Below, in pieces: positions 1 to 11,820 of a DNA stretch of 64,000 nucleotides. The notes under the pieces are model-generated. The model worked only from the letters and a program-made list of their open reading frames with translations. It did not search any database and was not told the origin of the DNA. Positions within the stretch are counted from its first letter, which is position 1; each line of letters opens with the position of its first letter. Position numbers and translations under genes: made by a program. Source of the stretch: Erythroxylum novogranatense (lineage: Eukaryota; Streptophyta; Magnoliopsida; Malpighiales; Erythroxylaceae); the NCBI GenBank assembly GCA_029891385.1, contig CM057232.1:69837824-69901823 (forward strand), read 5' to 3'.

Positions 1-150
1 AGTCGACTTATCAGGGAATTAGTCGACTTATGATTTTTCTCAGCGTTTGGGGAGTGTAGAAATTTGAGGATAAGTCGACTTATGCAGATTGACAAGTCGA
101 CTTATGTATGTCGATAAGTCAACTTATGAGGAAGACAAGTCGACTTATGG
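1..150 (+). repeat. AAGTCGACTTA palindrome cluster (internal copy)
   Basis: The 10-bp palindrome AAGTCGACTT, usually followed by AT or AC, occurs about six times here at irregular spacing, once as the variant AAGTCAACTT. The same motif forms a second cluster inside the 3' LTR at 2370-2570. Confidence 0.85.
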
Positions 151-407
151 TCGAACGGAGGCTTTAAAACTCTTTTCTCCTTTTTCTTCTCTGAAACCCT
201 ATTCTCTCTAAAACCTCTGCAATTTTTCTCTCCAACTCGACTTATCCCTTAAAATCTCTTCAGATCTTCGTTACCCATAAACTTTCGACCATCATTATCA
301 CATTACCCACTCATTTTATCTTCAAATCTTCCTTCTTTTTCGAAAACCCCTCTTTCATCTTTCTCAAACCCTAACCTGCGATTTTTCCCTCTTCTCTCTA
401 CAAACCC

Positions 408-1724
408 ATGGCTCCTCGAAAATCTTCAAGGAAAGGGAAGGAAACCGCTCCTCCATAAGGTCCCCACGTTCATCATGGACCACGAGTTCGGGGGTCTTCA
501 TCAAGGGGAGATGCTGCAAGGGAGGATGACGCGATTGAACCTAGATTTGTTTCGAGGGATGCTCAAACATTGTATTATAAGGTACTTAAAGATGAATTAT
601 TGATTCCCTCCATGAGATTTGATTGGACTGAGTTAGATAGTAGCGAGTTCTCATATGTGTTTACTGAAATTGTTAACATTGGGCTAAGAGATTTTTTGGG
701 TTTTCATGCTGATATTTATGAAGATATAGTAAGGGAATTCTATGCAAATCTGGTTGTGATTGGCAGTAATGTTGAGGATGGAGTTACTCAGTCATCTAAA
801 ATTAACGGGAAAGCAATTTATCTTAGTGAATCAGATTTGTGTACCATGTTTCATTTGCCTAGAGGAGGAGTTAGGCCTAGAGCTTCCCTTACTGATTTTG
901 AGATTTTGAGGAACGCTGAGGGTGATATTGATGAGGAAGCCGAAGAGAATTTCGGCTATACTAAGGAAAAAGGGGCTGATCTGTTGGTTCGGTTATGTTC
1001 CGATCATTCCCCTCCCTTTGAGGCTATGGATCTACCGTTAAATTATCGATTATTACACTATGCGATTAACATGGTTGTTTACCCAAAGAAGGCTAGTAAT
1101 AATCAAATTACTTCATTAGACAAGGAGATTCTTTGGCACTTGGAGGAAGGGAGGAAAATAAACTATCTGAGCTTAGTTATCCAAATGATGAGGAAAAAGG
1201 CGAGTCTATTACGAGGACAGCTGAAAGGGAAACCAGTCCGGCATAAAGGAATGCCTTATGCTACTTTGATTACCCATATCTCTCAGTTCAAAAGATGCAA
1301 TATGGATTCTTATGCAAGTTTTCCTTATCCTCAAAGTTGGAGATTCACTCCTTATAACTTGAGGAGCATGAAGTTGGTTAGAACAGTTGAAAAAGGCTGG
1401 GTCTATTCCTATCATGTTGAGAAGCTTGGGTTGACTTTAGTAGGTGAGCAGGTCCCTTCGAGGAAACGATCTAAGAGGACAGCAGATCGTCCTAGTAGCT
1501 CACGGCCAAGTAATGTGGGAAGAAGTGAAGTATCCCAAGCTGATATTCAGGAAATTCGATATCAGTTGGATGAGATAAATGAGCGACATGATGATCAACA
1601 AGATATGCTCATAAGAATGGAAAGAAAAATTGATGAGCAACGCAGCATTCTTACCCGCTTAGAGAAGAACATCAAGAAGATTTTTGACAAGCTAGGGTGT
1701 AGGCACGATGATTCTTCGCCATGA
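408..1724 (+). pseudogene. extra ORF of SIRE-like element (plant transposon protein-like), one nonsense codon
   Basis: The reading frame starts at ATG 408 (MAPRKSSRKGKE, a basic start), hits TAA at 456-458 (codon 17), then stays open to TGA at 1722-1724, about 438 codons in all. The middle (about residues 60-330) resembles the 'putative plant transposon protein' domain common in plant retroelement extra ORFs. A basic RKRSKR segment follows, then a C-terminal stretch of heptad-like acidic and basic residues (QEIRYQLDEINERHDD onward) that looks like a coiled coil. Its function in the element is unknown; a structural or envelope-like role has been suggested for such ORFs. Apart from the single stop it looks intact, so the insertion may be fairly young. 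Without the ATG, a TTG at 570 would be the first codon of the remaining open part, which is not a convincing start. Confidence 0.75.
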
Positions 1725-1916
1725 TGTGTATTGCATTGTGCCTTGACTAACATTTCCACTTTTGTTTTTTGTTTTATGTGCTTTTCTGTGCTTTGTGTTG
1801 GATTCACATATTTTGTAATGACTATTGCTATTATTTGTGTTTGATGCTATATTTGGTTATAAACTTCATTAATCTTCATTTGAGTCTATTTTTCACTATT
1901 GATTTTTGATTATGAC

Positions 1917-2135
1917 AAAAAGGGGGAGTAAAATTGGAAATTGATATTTGATTAAGGGGGAGACAAGTTATTTCATTGATTTGCAATTATGTTGATCTCT
2001 ATTTTAATCTTTGATTTATTAATTAAGGGGGAGACAAACTAACCATCAAGAAAAGGGAAACCTTGATCAAGTTTTATGTCTTTCAAATTTCTTTTCAATT
2101 TCTACATATTTTGTCATTATCAAAAAGGGGGAGAT
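1917..2135 (+). other. four polypurine tracts before the 3' LTR
   Basis: Purine tracts of the form AAGGGGGAG lie at about 1917-1930, 1953-1963, 2023-2034 and 2122-2134. The last one abuts the TGTTGG start of the LTR and is the likely plus-strand primer. The first and last share flanking ATTATNACAAAAAGGGGGAG-like context, so the others look like duplicated, possibly accessory, tracts. Confidence 0.7.
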
Positions 2136-3179
2136 TGTTGGACCAATGGTGGTTAACAAATTAAATCCCTTTGTGTTTTGATAATAATAAAATATCTAGA
2201 ATTAGTTAAGAAATTATTTCAGGTATTATTCAATAAAAGAATTGTGCAAATCAAGATGAGCAAATGTCTAATCATTGAAGAATCAAGATGGGAGTTTCCT
2301 TATAAGTATAAATGGCATAAAACATAAGGATTATAGAGGATTTGGTCGGATGTTACCGTTGAAGGCAACACAAGTCGACTTACAAATCATAAGTCGACTT
2401 ACACATGGAGATATGTCAACACAAGTCGACTAATCATACATAAGTCGACTTATCGAGGACGACAAGTCGACTTACATAGCACAAGTCGACTTATTGGAGA
2501 GCGGAGATGAAACTTTACGTAAATGGTTGAAACAAGTCGACTTATTCATTCGACAAGTCAACTTATGGATGCAGCAAATCAGCTCCAACGGTCCAATTAG
2601 CCACAAATGGAAAGGAGATTATCAAGGAACGGCTATAACAATTATGCAACGGCTAGAATGAGCTCCAACAACTATTTTTCTTCTTATATAAAGGTTGGAT
2701 GATGGATGAAGAGACTACCAAGGTTCTACAAGCTATAATACTCTTCAATTGCTCCAAAATTGCTCTTTATTGCTCTCATTTTGTTACACTATTGTATTGA
2801 GCACTTGTTCTTCAATCTTTGCTATATTTCTTTTACAATTTAAGTGACGAGTGGAAGGTCACATGTGAGGTTGGATTTATGCTGTACGACAAATCGATTG
2901 TAAAGGTAGCTTGAGCCAGAAATCAAGTGGCGTTGTAAAAAGTTCACACTCAACTACAAAGTGTGCAATAAAGTGATTAGCAAAATCCTAAGTGGGAGCT
3001 TAGGTAGAGGACGTAGGTCTTAGCACCGAACCTCTATAAAAACAGTGTGTGATCTTCTTCCCTACATTTTGCATTTAAGTTTATTTAAATTGTTTTTATG
3101 TGTATTAACTTCTGATTTTATTGTAGAAATTTTCAAAAAGCTTAAAGATCTATTCAACCCCCCCTTCTAGATCACTTAC
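2136..3179 (+). repeat. 3' LTR of the SIRE-like element
   Basis: The LTR starts TGTTGGACC right after the polypurine tract and runs to ACTTACA near 3179. Close to its 3' end is the pyrimidine-rich stretch TTCAACCCCCCCTTCTAG typical of SIRE-type copia LTRs. It carries a second cluster of AAGTCGACTTA palindromes. The exact right end is uncertain by a few bases. Confidence 0.75.
2370..2570 (+). repeat. AAGTCGACTTA palindrome cluster (LTR copy)
   Basis: About eight copies of AAGTCGACTTA(T/C), including variants AAGTCGACTAA and AAGTCAACTTA, are scattered over 200 bp of the LTR. The spacing varies from about 17 to 45 bp, so this is motif enrichment rather than a true tandem repeat. Confidence 0.85.
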
Positions 3180-3530
3180 AAGGTAGATTGACGTTTCAAT
3201 TAATAGGTATAATGTCAAACACTGCCAATAGCGTATTGCATAAGTAAACACCAGAACAGAGATTGACGTTTTAATTCATAGGTGAGACCGTCATAATTTT
3301 TTACTTGTGGCAAGGAAAGACACGCTAACGCCCAAAATGTATGAACCAGACATTCAGACCTGTTTTTCTTGTATGGAATAATCTTCTAACTGGTATAATA
3401 ATGTCGATTCCTGCCAAAAACGTATTGAAGAAGTTAGCAAACATGAACAGAATTAGAGAAGAAGAGCACCAGAGTAGAGATCGACGTTTCAATTCATAGG
3501 TGATAAAATTATTATACACGTGCTACTCCA
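3180..3530 (+). repeat. three diverged direct repeats of the Helitron leader
   Basis: The phrase AGATTGACGTTTCAATT, preceded by a block with 'ataatgtc...cgtattg', occurs around 3184, 3260 and 3478 in diverged copies. The same block with the same neighbours recurs at 32310-32420, which ties that region to this Helitron family. Confidence 0.65.
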
Positions 3531-3875
3531 GACAGGTTGACCTTCCACAATTATTTTCTCTTCTTCGGAAATTACTATCATTGTTTGCCTTTACTCTTCT
3601 TCTGAGCAGTTCACCTTCTACAATCATTTCCTCTTCTTAGAAGCTTGCCTTTTGCATCCGTTTATCAATCAATCATTCAAGGCCATTTCTTTGGCATCAA
3701 AATAACTTACAACGAAATTTGATCTCTCGCACGCACTCCAATCGACACCTTTATATTCTAACTTCTTACTGTTCTCTGTCTTAACCCTTAAAGCAAATCT
3801 ACCCCAACCGCTAAAACATTTTCTCCACCCAAACTTTACTTCTCTCAACTACCCTCTTCTTTAGTTATCAAATTC

Positions 3876-4155
3876 TCATTCTAGATTACATTGCATTTAT
3901 ACTCCATTTTGTAAGGCCCCGTGCTTATTCTCTCTGCATTCTTGAGTACTAAGGTATATATGCTTAGGTTAAATAAATTTATTGTAAAAATTCAGCTATT
4001 TTTATTTATTAACTGAATAGAGCAAATTCTCCTTTCTACGTTACATTGCATGTATACTCCATTTTTATAGGTCCCCGCTTATTCTCTCTTGCATTCTTCG
4101 TGTAGTAAGGTATGTGTAGTTAAATGAAATAAATTTTTTATAAATTCTGCCATAG
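3876..4155 (+). repeat. about 145-bp tandem duplication
   Basis: Two adjacent diverged copies (from about 3876 and 4024) share TACATTGCATNTATACTCC, a C-rich step, TTATTCTCTCTTGCATTCTT-like sequence and AAATAAATTT. A third, more diverged relative is at 32780-32830. Confidence 0.6.
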
Positions 4156-4261
4156 TTATTTAAATGGTTTATAATCATGTTTGTTCGACATATTGTTTGT
4201 TAGATCATAAACAAAATGTTTTTTACATGTTTCTTGTGATACGATTTATAATATATATTCA

Positions 4262-4310
4262 ATTTTATTGTTTCTTTATATATATCGATATAGCTATATA
4301 GATATATATT

Positions 4311-4341
<31 letters not shown>

Positions 4342-4375
4342 CAATGTATGTAGGCTCATATATATATATCGACAA
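4262..4375. repeat. AT-rich microsatellite
   Basis: Imperfect (TA)n tracts with interspersed GATA and CGATATA units. Any open frame across it is low-complexity and is not a gene. Confidence 0.9.
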
Positions 4376-4398
4376 TTCATTTTTACCGAACATCATGA

Positions 4399-7017
4399 AT
4401 GGATAGATCAAAGATGTTCATATTATGTCGATTCCTCAGGTATTTACATATGGATAGAAATGCTAAAAGACGTCAAAAATATGCTGAAATGCCAAATGAA
4501 AAAAAAAACAAGAATTGTTGCGACGTAGAGAAAATCGAGCTACAAAAACACAACTTCCACTTCATCTACACTTCACAAAGAATTACTCCTCAACGGAAGG
4601 ATTTTTCATTAATATCAAACCTTCCACCACCAACTTCCGAGTCATGAACCCTCTTATCATCAAATCGTGACCGATGTATTGATATCCATCTTGATCACAT
4701 AAATGAAGGTACCTTTTTTCACTATATTGAAACTATTTCCAACCTAACTAGTCCACATAATGATAATGTCCTTTTTATACGTTTCAAGGGATAAATCATC
4801 GCACGTTTCCTTCAACATTAACATCCTTGCGAATTTACCGCTTAAACTGAAATACTCCCTACATTCCAGATTGTCAATATTGTAACGCAATACGATTTTA
4901 CCTTGAACCTCCATCGTTTTGTTGCTCGTCAGATGCCTTATGCTTTAAAGTCTTTGTTTCTAAATAGCGACGAAGAATCCAAACATTTCAGAAAGAATGT
5001 TCGTACATACAATAACAATGTAGCTTTCACTTCCTATGGAGCCAGATATGATCGTGACTTGACAAAAAACACAATGTGAGTTTATACATTTCGTGTTTAA
5101 GGACAAGTTTACCATTTCCTTGACAGTTTAGTGCCGACAAGCAATAAAGTATCTGGAATCCAACTTTATTTCTTTGATACCGATGAAGAACTACAACAAA
5201 GGGTGAGCAGTTCTGATAAACTTCGTGAAAGTACATTGAAGCTGATTATGACAATTCTTGAAGATAACCCTTATGTTAGGTTCTTTTTCAGTCTTAAAGA
5301 TATTTCTTCCCTTGAAAATCACGAAATTGTTCTGAGATGTTATCCGGGTCTTGATCAACACGTTTACAATCTTCCTACTGCATCACAAGTAGCTGCTATA
5401 TGGATCAAAATCGATGATGAGCGGATGATAAATCTCCTCATATCCAAGTCTCAGTCACTCAGGTCCGAGCTATAGAATTCGATCTTATTATGCATTATAC
5501 GACCCGCTTCAATGCCCACTTCTGTTTCCACGGGGTGAATCAGGATGGCATCCTCGCATTAAGCGGTTAAATTCACAAACAAACAGCATCAATGGTTCTG
5601 ATCAAACAAGCGGTGCTCCTTTATACACTTTTACTGAAGCAGCTGAATTATTTGCCCTCGAAAACATAGGTTAGTTGTGTGCTTATTCCCTTGGTTCCCA
5701 AATATTGTCTAATTGGGAAAATTTAATTTATCATTTTTTCTTACTATTACTAATTACTCAAGAAGCGAACTCCAAACATGGTGTAGTATCTGCCAGAGAG
5801 TATTACTGCTATCGACTTCAAATGAGAAGTTATGATGAATCCATGTTTATCCACAGCTTAAGACTACTACAACAATTCGTTGTTGGTTCTTATATAAAGA
5901 TTGAAACATCACGGCTTGACTTCCATAGGAAAAAATAGAACGAAATACGATCAGAAATTTTGCAGGGGGTTTTAGATATCGTTAAATTGGTCAAACTGAA
6001 GCTTCTACAATTGGCCGGCGAGTTGTCCTCCCAGCTTCATTTATCGGCGGCCCAAGGGACATGAAACGGCGTTATCTGGATGTAATGGCTCTAGTGCAAA
6101 AATATGGCAAACCAGATATTTTTCTCACTATGACTTGCAACCTTATATGGAAGGAAATACAAGAGAATCTTAAATTCCACGAAAAAACATAAGATAGACC
6201 AGATTTATTGTCCAGAGTGTTCAGGGCGAATTTTGAAATTCTAAAAAATGAGTTGATCAAAAAAGGAATATTCGAAGATGTTGCCGCATTTGTTTACGTA
6301 ATTGAATTTCAAAAGCGTGGATTCCCTCATGCTCACTTGCTTCTAATACTTCAACCACAATTTAAGTTGTTGAATCCAGATTCCTATAATCAAATCATAT
6401 CAGCTGAAATACCTAATCCTGATCACAATTCCAGATTATATTCTCTTGTCATTAAACATATGATCCACGGTCCTTGTGATTTTATGAACAAACAGTGCCC
6501 TTGCGTGAGAAATGGTGTATGCAAAAGTCATTACCCCAAGGATTTTACTCCTTTCACTGTCCATGGCGAAGACAGTTATCCGTGCTATAGACGTAGAGAT
6601 AATGGAAGAAAAGTTAAAATTTCCAGACACGAGGTTGATAATAGATGGGTGGTTCCTCATAACCCGTACCTTCTGATGTTGGTTGACTGCCACATTAATG
6701 TTGAAATATGTTCCACTGTGAAGCTTGTTAAATATTTATACAAATATGTATTTAAGGGCCACGACCTTGTGAACTTTAGCGTCAACGACCAAGAAACCAG
6801 GTCTGATATTGACGAAATCACTAATTTCCAAGAAGGCCGTTGGATTTCACCCCCCGAAGCTTTATGCCGCATATATGAATTCCGCCTCACAGAGATTAAT
6901 CCATCCATCTATATACTCCAAGTTCACCTTCTAGATCAACAATCTGTTTCCTTCGCAAAAGATGCTAATTTGTCGTATTTATTGAGGAATATTGACTTCA
7001 CCAATACAATCTTGTGA
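4399..7017 (+). pseudogene. Helitron Rep endonuclease (HUH/Y2), degenerate
   Basis: Rolling-circle replication initiator part of the Helitron Rep/helicase. An N-terminal KRRQKYAEMPNEKK segment (about 4450-4510) looks like the start of plant Helitron proteins. Helitron-like N-terminal sequence follows at 5131-5475 (ends of segments around YPGLDQHVYNLPTASQVAAI), then REYYCYRLQMR at about 5797 and SFIGGPRDMKRRYLDVMAL at about 6040. The catalytic core is at 6208-7017: EFQKRGFPHAHLL holds the metal-binding HUH pair (HAH), and KYLYKYVFKGHD about 130 residues later holds the two-tyrosine motif. A CPCVRNGVCKSHYPK cysteine block lies between them. Stops and frameshifts separate the pieces, so it cannot encode a working protein as read. 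Confidence 0.85.
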
Positions 7018-7734
7018 ATTTTTCGACCAATTCAACAAATCAAAAGGCTGCGAAATGAAATGTACAGATGCGGATTTCCCCAACATTTTGTTTGGCATCA
7101 AAAACAAGGGCGTGGTCGAAAGAAAGCGGAGAAAAGTCATAAGACGATTAATTCTTGTTGACCCTCGAGTAGGAGAAAGGTATTACTTGAGATTATTGCT
7201 CAAATGTTAGAGGAACAACATCGTTTGACAACTTGTTAGCTGTTGATGGTGAAAAGTTTGAACTGCTTGTGGATGCCGCTGCAATTAGGATTGCTAGCAT
7301 CGACTCTTACATACAACAAACACTTGACGAAGCATCATATTTCAAATGCCAACATCCTCAGTTGTTATTTGCTACACTCTTGTTCTATTGTTCACCGCAA
7401 ACTTAGGAACTCGGGAAACTTTCGCAGCCACCTTTGCTCGACTACCTATATGCTTATTCTTCCTCTAATACGTATACATCTGATGATATTACAAAAATGG
7501 CTCTTCAAGATATCAATAAATCTCTGGAACAAATGGGAAAAAGCTTAGCTGATTATCATTTCACTGAACATGAATTTCATATTGATTACCGCCAGCAGCA
7601 GACTAAGGAGGTAGAAAGTGAGATGAATATAGAGATTGATGAACAAGACCTCTTATTACAATCAAAACTAAACAGCCAGTAAAAGCACATATTTGATTTA
7701 ATAATGAATTAAGTTCTCACTTCAACGACTGCAA

Positions 7735-9085
7735 GTTATTTTATCGATGGTCCCGGGGGAACAGGTAAAACTTTCTTATATCGAGTTCTTCTTACAAATT
7801 TACGATCACAAGGACATATTGCAATCGTAGTCGCGACATCAGACGTTGCTGCGTCAATTCTTCAAGGCGGTAGGACAGCTCACTCAAAGCAAAAAGTTTG
7901 TCAGTTGAGCAAACAGAGCAGTGTTGCAAAATTGATATTTGAATCCAGCCTTATTTTATGGGACGAGGCTTCCATGGCAAAACGAGAAGCCATCGAAGCA
8001 TTTCACAGCTTACTTCAAGATATAATGAACTCTGATCAGCCTTTTGGAGGTAAAATTGTTGTATTTGGTGGCGACTTTCGCCAAACATTGCCAGTTATTC
8101 ACCAAGCAACGAAACAACAACTCATTGATTAAAGTCTTCTAAATTCACATCTCTGGCGCCACATCTCTAAATTCTGTTTAACGAGAAATATGAGAGCTAT
8201 CTCAAATCCAAATTTTTGTGATTTCTTATTGCGGGTTGGAGAAGGCGCTGAACCAATGGATGAATAAGATCAAATATGTTTACCAAATGAACTCATTATT
8301 CCTTACGACAACAAGGATCAATCTGTTAATAGGTCACTTCTTTTTCATTAAGCGGCATACTAACCTTTTTCCCATTACGATTATATTTTCCTAATATACA
8401 ATTATCCTCACTAGGTTATTGGAAAACGTCTTCCCTGACCTAAGCTTATATTCATCGACCCATATCGGATGATAAGCAGATCGTGCTATGTCCAACAAAT
8501 AGTTGTGTTGATGAAATTAATGACATCATGATTCAAAATTAACGGAGATTTGCATTCATATGTGAGTTTTGACAAGACGGTTGATCGCAGACATCAAGTC
8601 GATTATCAAGATTTTTCAATTCTTTGAACCCTAAAGGCCTACCTCCTCATAAGCTTTTCTTTGAAAGAAGGCTCTCAATTATGCTTCGAGAAATTTAAAT
8701 CCAACGGAAGGATTATGCAATGGAACAAGGTTGATATGCGAAAAACTAAAAGATCATACAATTTCAATGAAATTGTTTTGGACCTCACAAAGGAAAAATC
8801 ATTTTATACCTAAGATTCCTTGCAATCTCCGGAGAACGAAAAAATGGAATTCCTTTCATCGAACACAATTTCCAATTAAATGCATGTTTTGCAATGACTA
8901 TAAACAAATCCCAAGGTCAAACACTTGATCATGTTGGAATTTATCTCCGTCAACTGTATTCTCACACGACGATTATATGTAGCTTTGTCAAGGCGCGAAC
9001 TCTGAATCAGTTAAAGTTCTTATTATTCCTGGAACTTTTCAATCTTCAGACTTCAAAAAAAAGACAAGGATTATTGTTTTCATGA
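7735..9085 (+). pseudogene. Helitron PIF1-type helicase, degenerate
   Basis: Superfamily 1B helicase part of the Helitron protein, which unwinds DNA 5' to 3' during rolling-circle transposition. Walker A reads DGPGGTGKTFLY at 7745-7780. Walker B and motif III follow at 7905-8132 as LWDEASM and FGGDFRQTLPVI. A C-terminal motif, MTINKSQGQTLDHVGIYL, is at 8894-8950, with a damaged version of the last helicase motif after it (about 8985-9020). The region between 8135 and 8890 retains only scattered similarity, with several stops. The order and spacing fit a once-continuous Rep-Hel reading frame downstream of the Rep domain. Confidence 0.85.
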
Positions 9086-9224
9086 AAATTTTCAATTAGT
9101 CAAATTATAAAACATCAAATTTCCTCTAAGGTATATTATTTGTTTTTTTTTCTCAGTTCACATAATTCGATTTTATACACATAATTATTTGTCTTGGCTT
9201 GACCATCCAACATTTTCTTTCAGC

Positions 9225-11620
9225 ATGGATAATCGTTTATTGATGAAGAATATTTTCCCTGGAGCGCAATCATGGTCTTGTCAGTGATGGTCCAAGAAAA
9301 ACAACAGTTGTTGTTTGGTTAATTCACCGACTAAAAGACAAAAGTTTGTCTTCTGCGATTACGAGGTATATCAATTACACTTTCTTCCTTTTACATTTTA
9401 TCAACTTACCTATCGATAATTCCTTCATAATTAACTGGGGATCGCAAGTTGAGGGTATCATATTCAACAATGATATCCAAAGAATTGGGGACATCTTACA
9501 GTAGTGTCGTCGAATATATCATTTCTAATGCAATTGTCAAATCAATTCCCCTCAAGATCAAACTAAAATTTGAAGATACAAAGGATTCTCACAAGTCGCA
9601 TCGGTCATTGAACTCGTCACACAAGACGATGCAATCATCCTTTGATTTTCAAATTCACACCTTTCCAAAGTCTTATGGATTATGTGGACGACAAGCAAAA
9701 ATCTGTTGGTTAGATGCTTAATACATTTGTTCATACAATCTTACAAAAACTTTTCCATTAGTGATTACATTAATCTTTAACACATGATAGATATTTTAGC
9801 GCGTAAATCGTTGAAGTGTTGCAAAAAAAAGATGTCATGATAGACGGAAAAGCTTCAACTGTCCAAAAATTTGTTATCATGAATAAAGAGTAATTCTCAC
9901 TCTGTATCTTTGTTACTATTTTGCGTCAGAGATAAACAAATTTAACATCTTCTCGTAATCTCTTGTTTTTTTTAGGCAACAAACAGTCATACTATCGCTT
10001 TGGAATTGTTTTGTTGAGAACGAGGGCTAGAAGATTATGGAATCACTTCACTCTCATCCAGTTATTGTTTACACAAAGCTCAAAGTCAATTTCTTTAACG
10101 GTATTTTTCCTTCCTCATAATAACACATCTTACTCATCCCTTTTCATTCTATCTCAAAAATGATTTTGAAATGTTAGTCATTGCATTGTCAACGTGGTTC
10201 GACTCACCATCCTCGTTGACCCACCCATACAAGAAGTTGTCGATCTCAAAATTGGTAATCCATTATGTTACGTATAACCTTTCTAACATTTTGTTACAAA
10301 TTATATACTGAATTTTAAAATTTCTTTATTTTGTCGACTATATAATTATTATGTTACGAGGCACAATGAAATAACAACCACATCAAAACTTCGTCGAAGG
10401 AAAGTCTTACTTTACATATAATCCTCAGATATCTTACGGATCTCACCAAAGATATCACCAAGATCATCTCTACATTCTACCCCCAAAGTAATCGTGATCT
10501 GCATATTCTAGTGAGATATTGAATTTGAAACTTCTTCCTCTGAACATTCTTATCGACTTTTCCTTAGATATCATGGATTGAAGCCAAAATTTCCTTTCAG
10601 TACATTTTGTAAAAATTTTGGTATATGGCATGCAACAAATGCTTCCGGTCTCACAAATCTTTGATCTGGAGTTCTCTTCACTTGTAATTCTTGTGAGAAA
10701 AGCGGACAATGAGCCAAGGTTTCTGCCTTCTGTTTGCAATCTTCCATTTCTTTCTTATTCCTTCTGTATCCATTCCATAATTTTCGCATCACTTTTTTAC
10801 TTCCATGTCACCTGCACTACTTTTTTGCCCATGCTCCTCCTTTTTTTCTATTCTCACTCTATTGAACAGATGCCGATATGACATGGATTTGACCGACGAA
10901 ACCGGAACTATAATGGCTTCCATTTTCGGCGACCTCGCTAAGAAACTATTAAACTTAACCGCTGTTGAAGCTATGAAATATTACAATGAGGTTATATTTT
11001 CTCTTCGTTCTTTCATCTACATTTCCAGTTTAATCAGCCCCAAATATCTTCATCTACTTATTCCACTGACAATGGACATTTTTTGTTTTCCGTTATAAGA
11101 ACATGGATCTCCCCTTGGAGAAACTGTACGCACAATTGAAAAGCGATACCTTTCTTCTCCACGTGAAGCCAGCAAACACTCGGTCTTCAGATGGGGTGCA
11201 ACGATTTACTGTTGTTTACTGCCAGAAAATTGATGCTCATGAACTACAACAGACTTCACTTTCACCCCTCTCAGGTGCTTTTTATTCTTACTTCATCTTG
11301 ATTTTATCTATAACATCATCTTTAATTATTTCAGATGTGCCATTTAGTTTGAATTCATCTCCCTTATATCGCTTGCTTAATATATATTGATTTATGATAT
11401 TTTCGAAAAAAAATCTGAATCTTCTTCATCACCTAAACAATGTCTCGAAAAAAGATTCTCCGATGTTGAATACCACTTGCCGTCACAAATGGATAAGTCG
11501 ATCAGCGGCAGCGAATGTACGCCACAATCGACGCACAATCTACTACTGAGATACTGTCGTAATAGAAAAAACCCGATTCTCATAACTTCGACTTGTATTT
11601 ATAACTTTCGCCTCTAATCG
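9225..11620 (+). pseudogene. Helitron-associated RPA1-like OB-fold gene, broken or intron-split
   Basis: Several short coding blocks in the same orientation resemble single-stranded-DNA-binding replication protein A (RPA1), which plant Helitrons often carry. A start-like block lies near 9225-9360 (residues such as KRQKFVFCDYE). A block at 9975-10100 reads QTVILSLWNCFVENEG, then, after a shift, HPVIVYTKLKVNFFNG. C-terminal OB-fold-like sequence is at 10870-10990 (YDMDLTDETGTIMASIFGDL) and 11103-11240 (LHVKPANTRSSDGVQRFTVV). The AT-rich gaps between blocks could be introns or decay. A serine-rich tail ends near 11617. The role would be binding the displaced strand; function is unlikely now. Confidence 0.65.
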
Positions 11621-11820
11621 CTTTTTATTCTTTCTTCTTAAATCTTGAAAGAAACGGTTATTCAGTTGAGGTCTGTAGCTAACTCAAACTGATTCTTGCA
11701 TGTGCTTCCGTCTGCTTTGTTAACTTCGTCTGTGTTGTTAACTTCGTCTGTGTTGTTAACTTCGTCTGTGTTGTCAACTTTGTCTGTGTTGTCAACTTCG
11801 TTTGTGTTGTTAACTTCGTC
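11587..11820 (-). repeat. minus-strand copia LTR piece with CGTCTG tandem array (left half)
   Basis: The block TTGAAAGAAACGGTTATTCA and what follows (11645-11700) recurs at about 25395 and 31190, in each case followed by CGTCTG-rich sequence. Here it leads into five to seven copies of an 18-bp unit, TTCGTCTGTGTTGTTAAC. The array is cut at 11820 by LTR unit A and resumes at 23622. Orientation is inferred from the intact copy at 24960-25736. Confidence 0.65.

Larger units (their letters stand above)
1..3179 (+). mobile_element. 3' part of a SIRE/Maximus-like Ty1/copia retrotransposon
   Basis: The window opens inside this element. Visible parts, in order, are a leader with AAGTCGACTTA palindromes, one long ORF of the kind found after pol in SIRE/Maximus-type copia elements, several polypurine tracts, and a 3' LTR that starts with TGTTGG directly after the last tract. 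Gag and pol would lie to the left, outside the window. The lineage call rests on the position of the extra ORF and on the AAAAAGGGGGAGATTGTTGG junction typical of these elements. The right end is placed at the last CA before a change of sequence character. No target-site duplication can be tested because the left end is missing. Confidence 0.8.
3180..11620 (+). mobile_element. decayed autonomous-type Helitron
   Basis: This stretch contains, in the same orientation, a Helitron Rep domain, a PIF1-type helicase and an RPA-like OB-fold region, the gene set of plant Helitrons. The frame is broken in many places. I could not recognise a TC start or a CTRR end with its hairpin, so the limits are those of the recognisable sequence and not true termini. 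The left edge meets the SIRE LTR; the right edge meets copia LTR sequence at about 11620. Confidence 0.75.
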
